Of a DNA stretch of 8,541 nucleotides, positions 1 to 8,150 are shown in pieces. Position 1 is the stretch's first letter. Each line of letters opens with the position of its first letter. Origin of the DNA: Planctomycetota bacterium (lineage in GTDB: Bacteria > Planctomycetota > Planctomycetia > Pirellulales > Thermoguttaceae). Both the position numbers and the translations under genes were made by a program. The stretch lies in the NCBI GenBank assembly GCA_021784975.1, contig JAJYGU010000127.1:1-8541 (forward strand). The letters are read 5' to 3'. The notes beneath the pieces were generated by a model. That model saw nothing but the letters and a program-made list of their open reading frames with translations, was not told the DNA's origin and searched no databases.

Positions 1-1
1 A

Positions 2-262
2 ATCATTGCCGGGGAAAATCAGGGAATCTATCGTTTCTGGTCCGCCGGCACCGCCCCGCCCTCGGCCCAGGCCACGGCGGTAGTCTACATGCAACCGGTC
101 ACCGCCACCCAGCCGAACGTGCCCCTTACCTACACCGACGATGGCGGCCAAGGCGGCGGCTTGAAAATGTTCTTGGCCAATCCACTGGTGATCGGGGCCA
201 TTGTGGCCACAGCAATTGCGGTCCCGTTGGCCCTCAGCCACCACCATTCCGCCAGCCCTTGA
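2..262 (+). CDS. C-terminal fragment of an unrecognised protein with a hydrophobic tail segment
   Basis: An open frame enters from the left edge and runs 86 codons to a TGA at 260-262; the start lies outside the window. The visible part begins with a beta-rich stretch (IIAGENQGIYRFWSAGTAPP), followed by a low-complexity Pro/Thr/Gln segment and a Gly-rich linker (DDGGQGGG). It then has one clear hydrophobic helix of about 20 residues (near residues 58-77, containing NPLVIGAIVATAIAVPLAL), and ends in a short His-rich tail (SHHHSASP). This is the layout of a protein held in the membrane by a C-terminal helix, with its main domain outside the cytoplasm or in the missing N-terminal part. I recall similar tails at the ends of planctomycete hypothetical exported proteins but cannot name the family. 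It converges with the sigma-factor gene, leaving only 29 bp between the stop codons and no clear terminator there. The frame has good codon usage and no competing plus-strand frame. Confidence 0.7.
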   Translation: MIAGENQGIYRFWSAGTAPPSAQATAVVYMQPVTATQPNVPLTYTDDGGQGGGLKMFLANPLVIGAIVATAIAVPLALSHHHSASP

Positions 263-291
263 GCGGCCGGTTCGTGCCACAAGACATCACG

Positions 292-1707
<1,416 letters not shown>

Positions 1708-1712
1708 AGGCG

Positions 1713-1719
1713 CCTCCTC
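1713..1719 (-). promoter_or_regulatory. Shine-Dalgarno site of the sigma-factor gene
   Basis: On the minus strand this reads GAGGAGG, ending 5 nt before the ATG at 1707. It is a near-perfect anti-16S match and decides the start at 1707 over the in-frame ATG 29 codons upstream (1794), which has only an AAGGG abutting it. Confidence 0.8.
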
Positions 1720-1898
1720 GTTCCGGGGGAGAAGAGCGGATGCGAGCCCACGCTGCTCCTCTTTGGCTACGCAAGCGGTCGGCGATTGGTTCATCCCTTA
1801 GCGATTTTACGGATTCTTCCCTCCCGCCATCAAGCTATACTTACGAGCCCACCGTCCGCGCATTGGTTCGCTCGCCGCCAGGGGAAATGTCGTATGGC

Positions 1899-1930
1899 AA
1901 AAAAGGTGGGCAAGGGCCAAGCCCTTGCCC
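1899..1930 (-). terminator. Rho-independent terminator downstream of htrA
   Basis: On the minus strand a perfect 10-bp stem (GGGCAAGGGC paired with GCCCTTGCCC, arms at 1921-1930 and 1908-1917) closes a 3-nt loop and is followed, after ACC, by six T residues at 1904-1899. It starts 57 nt past the htrA stop codon and should end the protease transcript before the sigma gene. The strong T run is present only in the minus orientation. Confidence 0.9.
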
Positions 1931-1987
1931 CCTTCGATATTCCCTGACAAAGTGCATCGCCGGCCCCCTGGGGAGCTATTGCTCCGG

Positions 1988-3550
1988 TCACGATCTCTGC
2001 ACGACCACAAAATGTGTGCCGTGGGCAGTTCGTACCAGCAGGAGGATCCCTTTGGCCAGCGATGCCTTTTCCGTGGCCTTATTGAAGTCGGCCACCGATT
2101 TGATCGGCCTCTGGTTGACGCTGGCGATCACCATGCCGCTTTCCAGCCCGGCCATTTGGGCTGCACTGCCGTTGCGGACGTCGGTAATGACCACGCCCTG
2201 GTTGGCCTCGACGCCCAGCTTCCGGGCCACATCGGCGGTCAGCGGAGCCACGGCGACCCCTAACTTGCTGAAGTGCGCGGCGCCGCCTTCGCCGGGCGTC
2301 TCCGACTCGTTCTCTGCCAACCCATAATTCGCCGGCTGCTCTCGAAGGGTTACGTTCAGGGTGGTTTGCTTGCCATCGCGGAGTATCACCAACGGTTGGG
2401 TAGAACCGATTGGGCTTCGCTCGACGACCTCTTGCAGATCGCGGGGATCGGTGACCTTCTTGCCGGCAAAGTCCAGGATGACATCGCCGGCCTTCAAACC
2501 GGCGGCGGCGGCGGGGGTCTTGCCTCCGACGCTGGCCACCACCACTCCCTGATCGGCCTTAGTGCCAAACTGTTTCGCCAGATCCTCGTTCAGCTTTTGG
2601 ATGCCCACCCCTAAGTAGGCCCGCCGTACCGTGCCGTGCTCAATGAGTTTCTGAGCCACCCACTTCGCCAGATTCGACGAAATCGCAAAGCCAACCCCCT
2701 GGTAGCCGCCGCTTTGGGAAGAGATGGCGGTGTTGATTCCGATCACGTTTCCGTCGAGGTCTACCAACGGTCCGCCGCTGTTGCCGGGGTTAATGGCGGC
2801 GTCGGTTTGAATGAAGTTCTCCCGCGGGGCCAAGCCCAAACCGCGTCCCTTGGCGCTGATAATGCCAGCGGTGACGGTCCCTTCCAATCCAAACGGATCG
2901 CCCAGCGCCAGCACCCAATCACCCACCTGAATCTGATCGCTATTGCCGAACTTGGCGGCCACCAGGTGGTTGGCGCCCTTAATGCGGATAATGGCCAGAT
3001 CGGTCTTGGGGTCGGTCTTTACCTGGCTGGCGGTGAACTCGCGGCCATCGTGCAAGCGGACCAGAATCTTCCCGCCGCCGGCCACTACGTGGTTGTTAGT
3101 CAGGATGATGCCCGACGGGTCGATGATCACCCCCGAGCCCAGGCTGGTCTCGGCGAACGGCATACCATGTCGCGGCATATTCGGCATCTCCCGGAAGAAC
3201 TTGCGGAACTCCGGCGGCAGCATGGGCATCATGTTGCCGAACGGATTCTGGTTCATGTCATCATTCGAGTTGTCGCCCTGCCCCTTCGGTTCTTCCATGG
3301 GGAGCTGATGTCGGATCATCACCACCGAGGGCAATACCTTTTGGGCGGCCGCGCGAAAGGCCTGCGACAACACCCTGGCCGAACTCGTGGCCTCGCTCGG
3401 GCTCACCACCGGGGCCGGCTTGGACGAAGGCGCTTGCGCCAGCACGTGATCGCGCACTCCGGCCACGCTCCACAACGCCGCGACCGCAAACACGGCGGCT
3501 CCCGCGGCTGTCCACGTCCTGGCTTTCAGTCCCAGATACTTTCGCTCCAT
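1988..3550 (-). CDS. htrA: HtrA/DegP-family periplasmic serine protease with two PDZ domains
   Basis: Predicted 520-residue envelope protease/chaperone that degrades or holds misfolded exported proteins. An N-terminal hydrophobic segment (residues 13-32) and a possible signal peptidase site after VLAQA (about residue 40) point to export. The trypsin-like domain shows the full catalytic triad: His154 in LTNNHVV, Asp184 in DPKTDLAII and Ser258 in INPGNSGGPLVD. PDZ1 spans about 312-402, starting at the carboxylate-binding loop YLGV, and PDZ2 about 428-512. The stretch at about 85-130 is Asn/Met/Pro-rich and corresponds to the variable LA-loop area of the family. Overall length is somewhat above E. 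coli DegP. The start is the ATG at 3550, with AGAGGAG 6 nt upstream; the frame also continues to a TTG six codons earlier, which would bury that ribosome site. The gene is flanked by its own terminator downstream and by another gene's terminator upstream, so it is probably monocistronic. DegP, DegQ and MucD cannot be told apart from sequence alone. Confidence 0.96.
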   Translation of the reverse strand: MERKYLGLKARTWTAAGAAVFAVAALWSVAGVRDHVLAQAPSSKPAPVVSPSEATSSARVLSQAFRAAAQKVLPSVVMIRHQLPMEEPKGQGDNSNDDMNQNPFGNMMPMLPPEFRKFFREMPNMPRHGMPFAETSLGSGVIIDPSGIILTNNHVVAGGGKILVRLHDGREFTASQVKTDPKTDLAIIRIKGANHLVAAKFGNSDQIQVGDWVLALGDPFGLEGTVTAGIISAKGRGLGLAPRENFIQTDAAINPGNSGGPLVDLDGNVIGINTAISSQSGGYQGVGFAISSNLAKWVAQKLIEHGTVRRAYLGVGIQKLNEDLAKQFGTKADQGVVVASVGGKTPAAAAGLKAGDVILDFAGKKVTDPRDLQEVVERSPIGSTQPLVILRDGKQTTLNVTLREQPANYGLAENESETPGEGGAAHFSKLGVAVAPLTADVARKLGVEANQGVVITDVRNGSAAQMAGLESGMVIASVNQRPIKSVADFNKATEKASLAKGILLLVRTAHGTHFVVVQRS

Positions 3551-3754
3551 GTCAGGCTCCTCTGTCAATTGAGAGAATTGGGTCGGCCGCCGGCACGCAG
3601 AGTGCCGCCCGTGTGGCTTGTCTGCTTACCGTTCGGTTTCCAAAGAAATGTTACCGAGCCGGCGGAAATCTTGTAGTGGGAAGCGACAGGAGCCAAAACC
3701 GACCCATCGCTCGGCGAAATGCGCCCACCCGTAGGTGGGATCATCACAAATGGC
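3551..3754 (-). promoter_or_regulatory. Upstream region of htrA with two small inverted repeats
   Basis: The 312-bp gap between htrA and the LTxxQ gene holds no convincing gene. Its right part is the terminator of the LTxxQ gene; this left part must contain the htrA promoter if htrA is transcribed on its own. I see two short inverted repeats: CGGCAC-GCAGA-GTGCCG (3591-3607), about 40 nt upstream of the htrA ATG, and CCCACC-CGTA-GGTGGG (3724-3739), close to the terminator. Either could be an operator or an mRNA hairpin. No -35/-10 pair with good spacing stood out. Confidence 0.35.
3557..3563 (-). promoter_or_regulatory. Shine-Dalgarno site of htrA
   Basis: The minus strand reads AGAGGAG, 6 nt before the ATG at 3550. 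It decides that start over an in-frame TTG at 3568, which lies upstream of the site itself. Confidence 0.8.
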
Positions 3755-3787
3755 AAAAAAAGGGGCGACGGCTTGTTCCGTCGCCCC
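3755..3787 (-). terminator. Rho-independent terminator downstream of the LTxxQ gene
   Basis: On the minus strand a perfect 10-bp stem (GGGGCGACGG paired with CCGTCGCCCC, arms at 3778-3787 and 3762-3771) with a 6-nt loop is followed directly by seven T residues (3761-3755). It begins 75 nt past the stop codon of the LTxxQ gene. It should end transcription of the unit coming from the right before it reaches htrA. Confidence 0.92.
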
Positions 3788-3862
3788 GGACCATAGGTCA
3801 GGATCGACTCCGGCAGGTTGGATTTCACCTACCCGGAGAAGAGGGTTTCTTGGGCGGGCAGT

Positions 3863-4468
3863 TCAGTCCATTTCCAACTTCTTGCCCTGCATCTTGTCGA
3901 ACTTCGCCCGTTGCTCGGTAGTCAGCACTTCCAGGGCCTGTTTTCCAGCGTCCTTGCGGATCTCAGCCATCTTTTCCCGCCGTTCCGACCGGTCGAGCGA
4001 AGCCAAACCGCGCATTTTTCCGGTGACGCTCTTGTGAATTGCCGCGAGTTTCTGTTTCTGCTCGGCGGTAATGTTTAGTGCCTTAGCGATTTCGGGGTTC
4101 GCTAGTGCCAAGCCTCCTTCGCGCTGGAGTTGAATCTGTTTGAGCCGAGCGCACTGTTCCGGCTTGAGAATCTTGTCGACCTGCTTCTGGATGTCCTGCA
4201 TCTTGGCCTGCCGCTCTTCCCGGCTGAGATCCCTCATGCCCCTGAGTTCCCCGGCGAGAGCGGTCAGATCTTCGGTCTGCTTGTCAGTCAGTTTCAGATC
4301 TTCCCGCACGTTTTCGTTCCGCAGGAGCATAAAGGTCATCATCGGGCCTGCGGGCCGCGGTCCCTTGGGCCGCCCCCCCTTTTGGGCCTGATTCTGCGCC
4401 TGCGCAACACTGACCGCCAGCACTGTGGCTAACGCGGTCGCAACGAAAACACAACACAACTTTCTCAT
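3863..4468 (-). CDS. Secreted LTxxQ-repeat protein (Spy/CpxP-like)
   Basis: Predicted 201-residue small basic exported protein. A Sec signal peptide (residues 1-24) with hydrophobic core and probable cleavage after AQA is followed by a short Gly/Pro/Lys-rich linker (30-42). The rest is mostly predicted helix, rich in Lys, Arg, Glu and Gln. Four LTxxQ-like motifs are visible: LTDKQ (60-64), LKPEQ (101-105), ITAEQ (133-137) and LTTEQ (182-186). They fall into two tandem units of about 65 residues, each with two motifs and a central SREERQAKM or SERREKMAE stretch, which suggests an internal duplication. LTxxQ motifs mark the CpxP/Spy family of periplasmic helical proteins with chaperone or stress-sensing roles; planctomycete members are uncharacterised, so the function is inferred. 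The start is supported by AAAGGAG 6 nt upstream of the ATG. The gene lies 61 bp after the giant membrane protein gene with no terminator between them, and a strong terminator follows it. Confidence 0.88.
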   Translation of the reverse strand: MRKLCCVFVATALATVLAVSVAQAQNQAQKGGRPKGPRPAGPMMTFMLLRNENVREDLKLTDKQTEDLTALAGELRGMRDLSREERQAKMQDIQKQVDKILKPEQCARLKQIQLQREGGLALANPEIAKALNITAEQKQKLAAIHKSVTGKMRGLASLDRSERREKMAEIRKDAGKQALEVLTTEQRAKFDKMQGKKLEMD

Positions 4469-4474
4469 GACGCA

Positions 4475-4481
4475 CTCCTTT
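4475..4481 (-). promoter_or_regulatory. Shine-Dalgarno site of the LTxxQ gene
   Basis: The minus strand reads AAAGGAG, 6 nt before the ATG at 4468. It fixes this start and fits a well-translated gene. Confidence 0.75.
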
Positions 4482-4529
4482 CGGTAAGTCCAACGAGTTG
4501 TAACAACGCCCCAGCGACACGCCTCAATC

Positions 4530-7500
4530 CTATGGAACCCCGCTGGTGCGGCCGGGTTCCGGCAGAAGCTGAACCGGGATCGGAATACTCGGCTGCCGGG
4601 CTTGCCCGGTCGAATCCTGGCGCCAGATCTCCACCCACTGGTCCCAGGTCATTTCCTGCTCGGCGAAGACCAACGAACGGCGTGCGAGCGCGGGCAGCCG
4701 AGGGTCTGGAAATCCACCCGGGGCCTGGGGGATCACCTGTTCGCCGTTGCGCAAATCATAGCACGCTCGGGGCGCCAACTCGTCGTCCGCCCAAATCGCC
4801 AGTCCGCGGTGGGTGACTGCAAACGCCGGCACCTGGGGAGGAATCGCAGCGAGGAGTTGCTGCCGAACCAGTTCGACGCCCGCCGATTTGTAGAGACCCG
4901 CCAGCGCGGTGGTCAGCAGATCGCGCTCCGGCGGCGGAAGACAGCCGGCCCAGCCGGCTTGGAGAACGTCGGCGACCAGCCATCCGGCCTGGATGGCAAT
5001 CACGACGTGCAGCAACTCCCGGCCTGTGCCCGCGGCTGCTAATCGCAGCTTGACGGCCGTAGCGCCGACGCGAAGCGGCTCTAGAGTAACGCTCGGTCCT
5101 TGCCAAGCGCGGCTTTCGCGCAAGAGCTGGTTGAGGTCGCGATCGACATAACGGCCGATGGCGGCTTCCAGGTGGCGCACGGCCTGCAAGTGCTTTCGGG
5201 CGGCGCGCCAACTCCCGCCCTTGCGGGCCTTGCGTTCCGCCCGCCGCAGCTTGGCGAAGCGTTTGGGCAGGGTGCCCGAATGGAAACCGGGCTTAAGCAA
5301 CCGCACCATGGTTTCCCCGTGCGATCCGATCGCGGCCGGGCCAAGCTGCCGGCGGCGGTTGGCGGCGTACAAACGCCAGTTCTCTTTGAGCTCCCAAACC
5401 AGGAACCCGAAAACGCCGGGAATGCAAGTGAGCACTGCCGGGGCCAGCGCGTTTGCCCAGGCTTTGCTCATGGTCCGTTCCAGGAGACTGGCCAGACTTG
5501 GCCAAAGTGGCCAAAGTAGCTTGTGCGACACGGTAACGACGGGGAAGTGTTTAATGGGGTTGAATTGGGGCTCGATCAACACGTTCACGCTGAAACGCAG
5601 CACGTAGGCCACGAAAAACCACATCGCCCCCAGCAATCCCTTCATCCCCAGCACGGCGGCGCTTTGCCCGCTGTGGAACCGCAACCACTCGTCGACCGTA
5701 TACAGAAGCCATTCCAGGGCCTCCAGGATGCGTTTGAATAGGTCGACTACCAGCCAGAACAACCCGGTGATGATCCGCAGGCCGAAGCGGTGCCAGGTCT
5801 GCACCAGCCAATCGGCGACCACCTCCTCGAGGGTTCGCCCCAGGCGCGAATTCAAGAGCAGGTTCACGATCAGGAAAATCACGGCCGCCTTGCCAGCCGA
5901 GGTCCGCCAATTGAAGTGCACCTGGGGCAGCGACCAGGAGAGAATCGCGGTCCATAGGAGCGGCTTGATCACAAAACGGACCGAGAGCCGATACAGCCGG
6001 CTGTGAAGCAACCGTTGGAGCCACTGCCAGCGGATCATCCAGCGGACCGGCTCCACCAGCACGTGCCGCAGGACTTGAAAGGTCACTCGGAACAAGAACG
6101 CCACCGCCGCCCGAAAACGGACGGAATTGATGAGCCCCATCAAGAATAGTCCCAGCACGACCACCACCGCCGGGAACGAAACCTGGGCGGACAGCCAGCC
6201 AGCCGGGCCGCTCCCTGCGCCGATTTCCGGCTCAAGCGGAACGTGGTTGGGGGCCGCCGGTAGCCCGCCGACCAGTTCGGCCAGGTGGTGTAGTCCGGCC
6301 AGGGCCACGTAGGCCCCGCCGAACGGCACGGCGGCGAAGCGGGTCACGAACCGGCCCACGGCCGTTCCAAACGCCAGTGAGCTCAGCCGCTGCATCCCGC
6401 GCAGGTAAAACTCGCCGGCATGATAGACCCCGTCCAGGGCAATCGCCAGGCGGCGATCCGCCCGCAGCAATTGGTCGCCGTACAAGAAATCGCCGGCCTG
6501 GGCAAGGTCGGGCAGCTTGAGCTGGTTGCGCGAGATGGCGTCGCGCAAGAGGCCCATCGTAAAGAAACCGTGGTCCACGATGTAGTCGAGCAACTCTTCG
6601 ATGAGTTTTTTCCGGGCCACCACCTCCGGCGTGTTCCGCGGCGTTAGTCCGACCTGGTCGAATGCCGACGAAAGGAAGGGCCGCAGACGGTCGCGCAAGC
6701 GGGCCTCCACCCGCTCGGTGGCTCGGCGGATCAAGGCCGCCAACCGCTCGCGCTGGCTTTCGGTCAGCCGCACTACCGCCAACCGCCCGAGAGCGCTGCG
6801 GAGATGCCGCAACATGAGCACGTCGCGTTGGTGGGTGAGCGGACGCTTGATCGGCCGCCGCCCCAAGGAGATCGCCCATTCAACCACGTCGACCGTGTAG
6901 ATCTCACGCTCATGATCGACGCATACCTTCTGCAAGTCGTAGAGCAATCGAGATTCCGGAGTGCGAAAGCCTGCCGCCGTCTGCCGGGCCAGAACCAAAA
7001 ACAAATCCTGCCAGGGCTGCGGATCGGATGCCTCCGATTCCAGGGCCGCTTGAAGGCGGCGGACCAATCGGTAAAGATCCATCTTCAGGGCCTTTTGCAC
7101 TTGGTCCGCCATTTCCGTCGGGGCGCATTGTTCCGCCCGGGCCCGATAGATGGCCGCCCGAACGATGTTTCCCAGCGAGGCCGGCCGCCGAGCCCGCTGC
7201 ATCAAAGCGCGGCACTTGGTGGGCAGGCGTTCCACCCGGACAACGGACGATGGGCCGGGCGACCTATCCGGCTCGGAGGCGCTGTCGGCCACGTGGTCGA
7301 TCTCGCAGCGGTCGGCCAGATAGATCGCCCCCGACGGCCGCGTTGCCTGAAACAAGCAGTCCGCCTCAACATCCTGCCCCAAGACCGCTTCCACGGCCTT
7401 GGCGTCGTCCAGACTGGGAAAATAGCGGGGCAAGAAACTGGGTGAAAAGTAGCGCAATTCCAGGTACAAGGCCGCGAACTCGACATAGCACGACCAATCG

Positions 7501-8126
7501 CCGGCGGGCGGGAGCAGGAAATTCTCTTGGGCGAGCACCAGCCGAATCTCTTCGAAGCCCGCCGGCCCGATCTGCTCGATTCGCCGCCGCGCTAATGACG
7601 AGGTTCGGTCGGCCGGCGCCGAGATCGAGCGCTCGGTGGTTTCCGCGATGCACCCATTTGCCCTACGACTAACTGCACCCAACCGGCAGCCGGTTTCCCA
7701 GGCGCCGTGGGCGGCCGCTTCGACGGCGGTGTGAACGCGAATATGAAACAGCAGCCGCCAGTAGTGGGCCAACAGAATGCCCGCCGCGACTGCGTCGATG
7801 GTTCTTGGCTCGGGGGAGGAGAGAAGAATCACTCGGCCGGGCAAATCGGAGCCGTCCTTGGGACTCAGCTCGCCGCGGTCCACAATTTCCAGCAGAGCGG
7901 CTGAGTCGATTGCATAGCTTTTGCGGTGCGGCACGCGCAAGGCAAAACCGGTCAGATGGTTATGCTGCTTGATGACCCGTCGCAGCACCCGCGGAGGCAC
8001 GAAGAAGACGGTCGGATCGACGGCCCGGACGGCCTGCTCGATCTCGCCGGCCGTCCAATCCCGATTTTCCGCCGGATAATACTCACCATTTGCTGATTCC
8101 ACGATCGGCGCTGTCATATCGTACAT
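4530..8126 (-). CDS. Giant multi-pass membrane protein of unknown function (1198 aa)
   Basis: I do not recognise this family. Residues 1-590 are soluble-looking and Arg-rich, with no signal peptide. Residues 595-911 carry about seven or eight hydrophobic segments, near 595-618, 648-668, 672-690, 718-733, 744-760, 782-798, 824-850 and 892-911. They are separated by Arg/Trp-rich loops such as EPVRWMIRWQW. A notable motif, EPQFNPIKHFPVVTVSHKL (852-870), lies between the last two segments. Residues 912-1000 form a strongly basic, probably helical stretch, and 1001-1198 a compact soluble domain with a Pro-rich end. No ATPase, protease or transporter motif is visible. The long cytoplasmic-type N-terminus, membrane core and C-terminal domain suggest a scaffold or envelope-organising protein, but that is a guess. 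The ATG at 8126 lacks a clear Shine-Dalgarno; a second ATG three codons on (8117) is no better. With the VWA gene ending 24 bp upstream, translation may depend on reinitiation. The frame is unbroken over 3.6 kb with consistent codon use, so the gene is real. Confidence 0.88.
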   Translation of the reverse strand: MYDMTAPIVESANGEYYPAENRDWTAGEIEQAVRAVDPTVFFVPPRVLRRVIKQHNHLTGFALRVPHRKSYAIDSAALLEIVDRGELSPKDGSDLPGRVILLSSPEPRTIDAVAAGILLAHYWRLLFHIRVHTAVEAAAHGAWETGCRLGAVSRRANGCIAETTERSISAPADRTSSLARRRIEQIGPAGFEEIRLVLAQENFLLPPAGDWSCYVEFAALYLELRYFSPSFLPRYFPSLDDAKAVEAVLGQDVEADCLFQATRPSGAIYLADRCEIDHVADSASEPDRSPGPSSVVRVERLPTKCRALMQRARRPASLGNIVRAAIYRARAEQCAPTEMADQVQKALKMDLYRLVRRLQAALESEASDPQPWQDLFLVLARQTAAGFRTPESRLLYDLQKVCVDHEREIYTVDVVEWAISLGRRPIKRPLTHQRDVLMLRHLRSALGRLAVVRLTESQRERLAALIRRATERVEARLRDRLRPFLSSAFDQVGLTPRNTPEVVARKKLIEELLDYIVDHGFFTMGLLRDAISRNQLKLPDLAQAGDFLYGDQLLRADRRLAIALDGVYHAGEFYLRGMQRLSSLAFGTAVGRFVTRFAAVPFGGAYVALAGLHHLAELVGGLPAAPNHVPLEPEIGAGSGPAGWLSAQVSFPAVVVVLGLFLMGLINSVRFRAAVAFLFRVTFQVLRHVLVEPVRWMIRWQWLQRLLHSRLYRLSVRFVIKPLLWTAILSWSLPQVHFNWRTSAGKAAVIFLIVNLLLNSRLGRTLEEVVADWLVQTWHRFGLRIITGLFWLVVDLFKRILEALEWLLYTVDEWLRFHSGQSAAVLGMKGLLGAMWFFVAYVLRFSVNVLIEPQFNPIKHFPVVTVSHKLLWPLWPSLASLLERTMSKAWANALAPAVLTCIPGVFGFLVWELKENWRLYAANRRRQLGPAAIGSHGETMVRLLKPGFHSGTLPKRFAKLRRAERKARKGGSWRAARKHLQAVRHLEAAIGRYVDRDLNQLLRESRAWQGPSVTLEPLRVGATAVKLRLAAAGTGRELLHVVIAIQAGWLVADVLQAGWAGCLPPPERDLLTTALAGLYKSAGVELVRQQLLAAIPPQVPAFAVTHRGLAIWADDELAPRACYDLRNGEQVIPQAPGGFPDPRLPALARRSLVFAEQEMTWDQWVEIWRQDSTGQARQPSIPIPVQLLPEPGRTSGVP

Positions 8127-8150
8127 TCACGCCCATCCGATGGGGCCAGG

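Noticed and set aside
1708..1794. 29-codon N-terminal extension of the sigma factor
   Set aside because: The internal ATG at 1707 has GAGGAGG at 5-nt spacing, while the upstream ATG has no spaced ribosome site and the extra residues match nothing in the family.
1836..1843. TAAGTATA on the minus strand as a -10 box for the sigma gene
   Set aside because: No -35-like hexamer is present at 16-18 bp spacing, so it is too weak to call.
3551..3568. TTG start of htrA six codons upstream
   Set aside because: It would place the AGAGGAG ribosome site inside the coding region; the ATG at 3550 is correctly spaced from it.
2636..3676. 346-codon plus-strand open frame
   Set aside because: Almost wholly antisense to htrA. 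The translation is His/Arg/Gly-rich with no recognisable fold, typical of a GC-driven shadow frame.
3565..3828. 87-codon minus-strand open frame in the htrA/LTxxQ gap
   Set aside because: It runs through the strong terminator at 3755-3787, has no good ribosome site and encodes nothing recognisable.
5499..5517. Short tandem repeat (TGGCCAAAG twice)
   Set aside because: It simply encodes LWPLWP in the giant membrane protein; two copies are too few to suggest a repeat element.
6804..7445. 213-codon plus-strand open frame
   Set aside because: Antisense to the giant membrane protein gene; no ribosome site and low-complexity composition.
8132..8144. Palindrome CCCATC-C-GATGGG between the VWA gene and the giant gene
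   Set aside because: The loop of one base is too small for a stable hairpin and there is no T run, so it is not a terminator; chance is likely.
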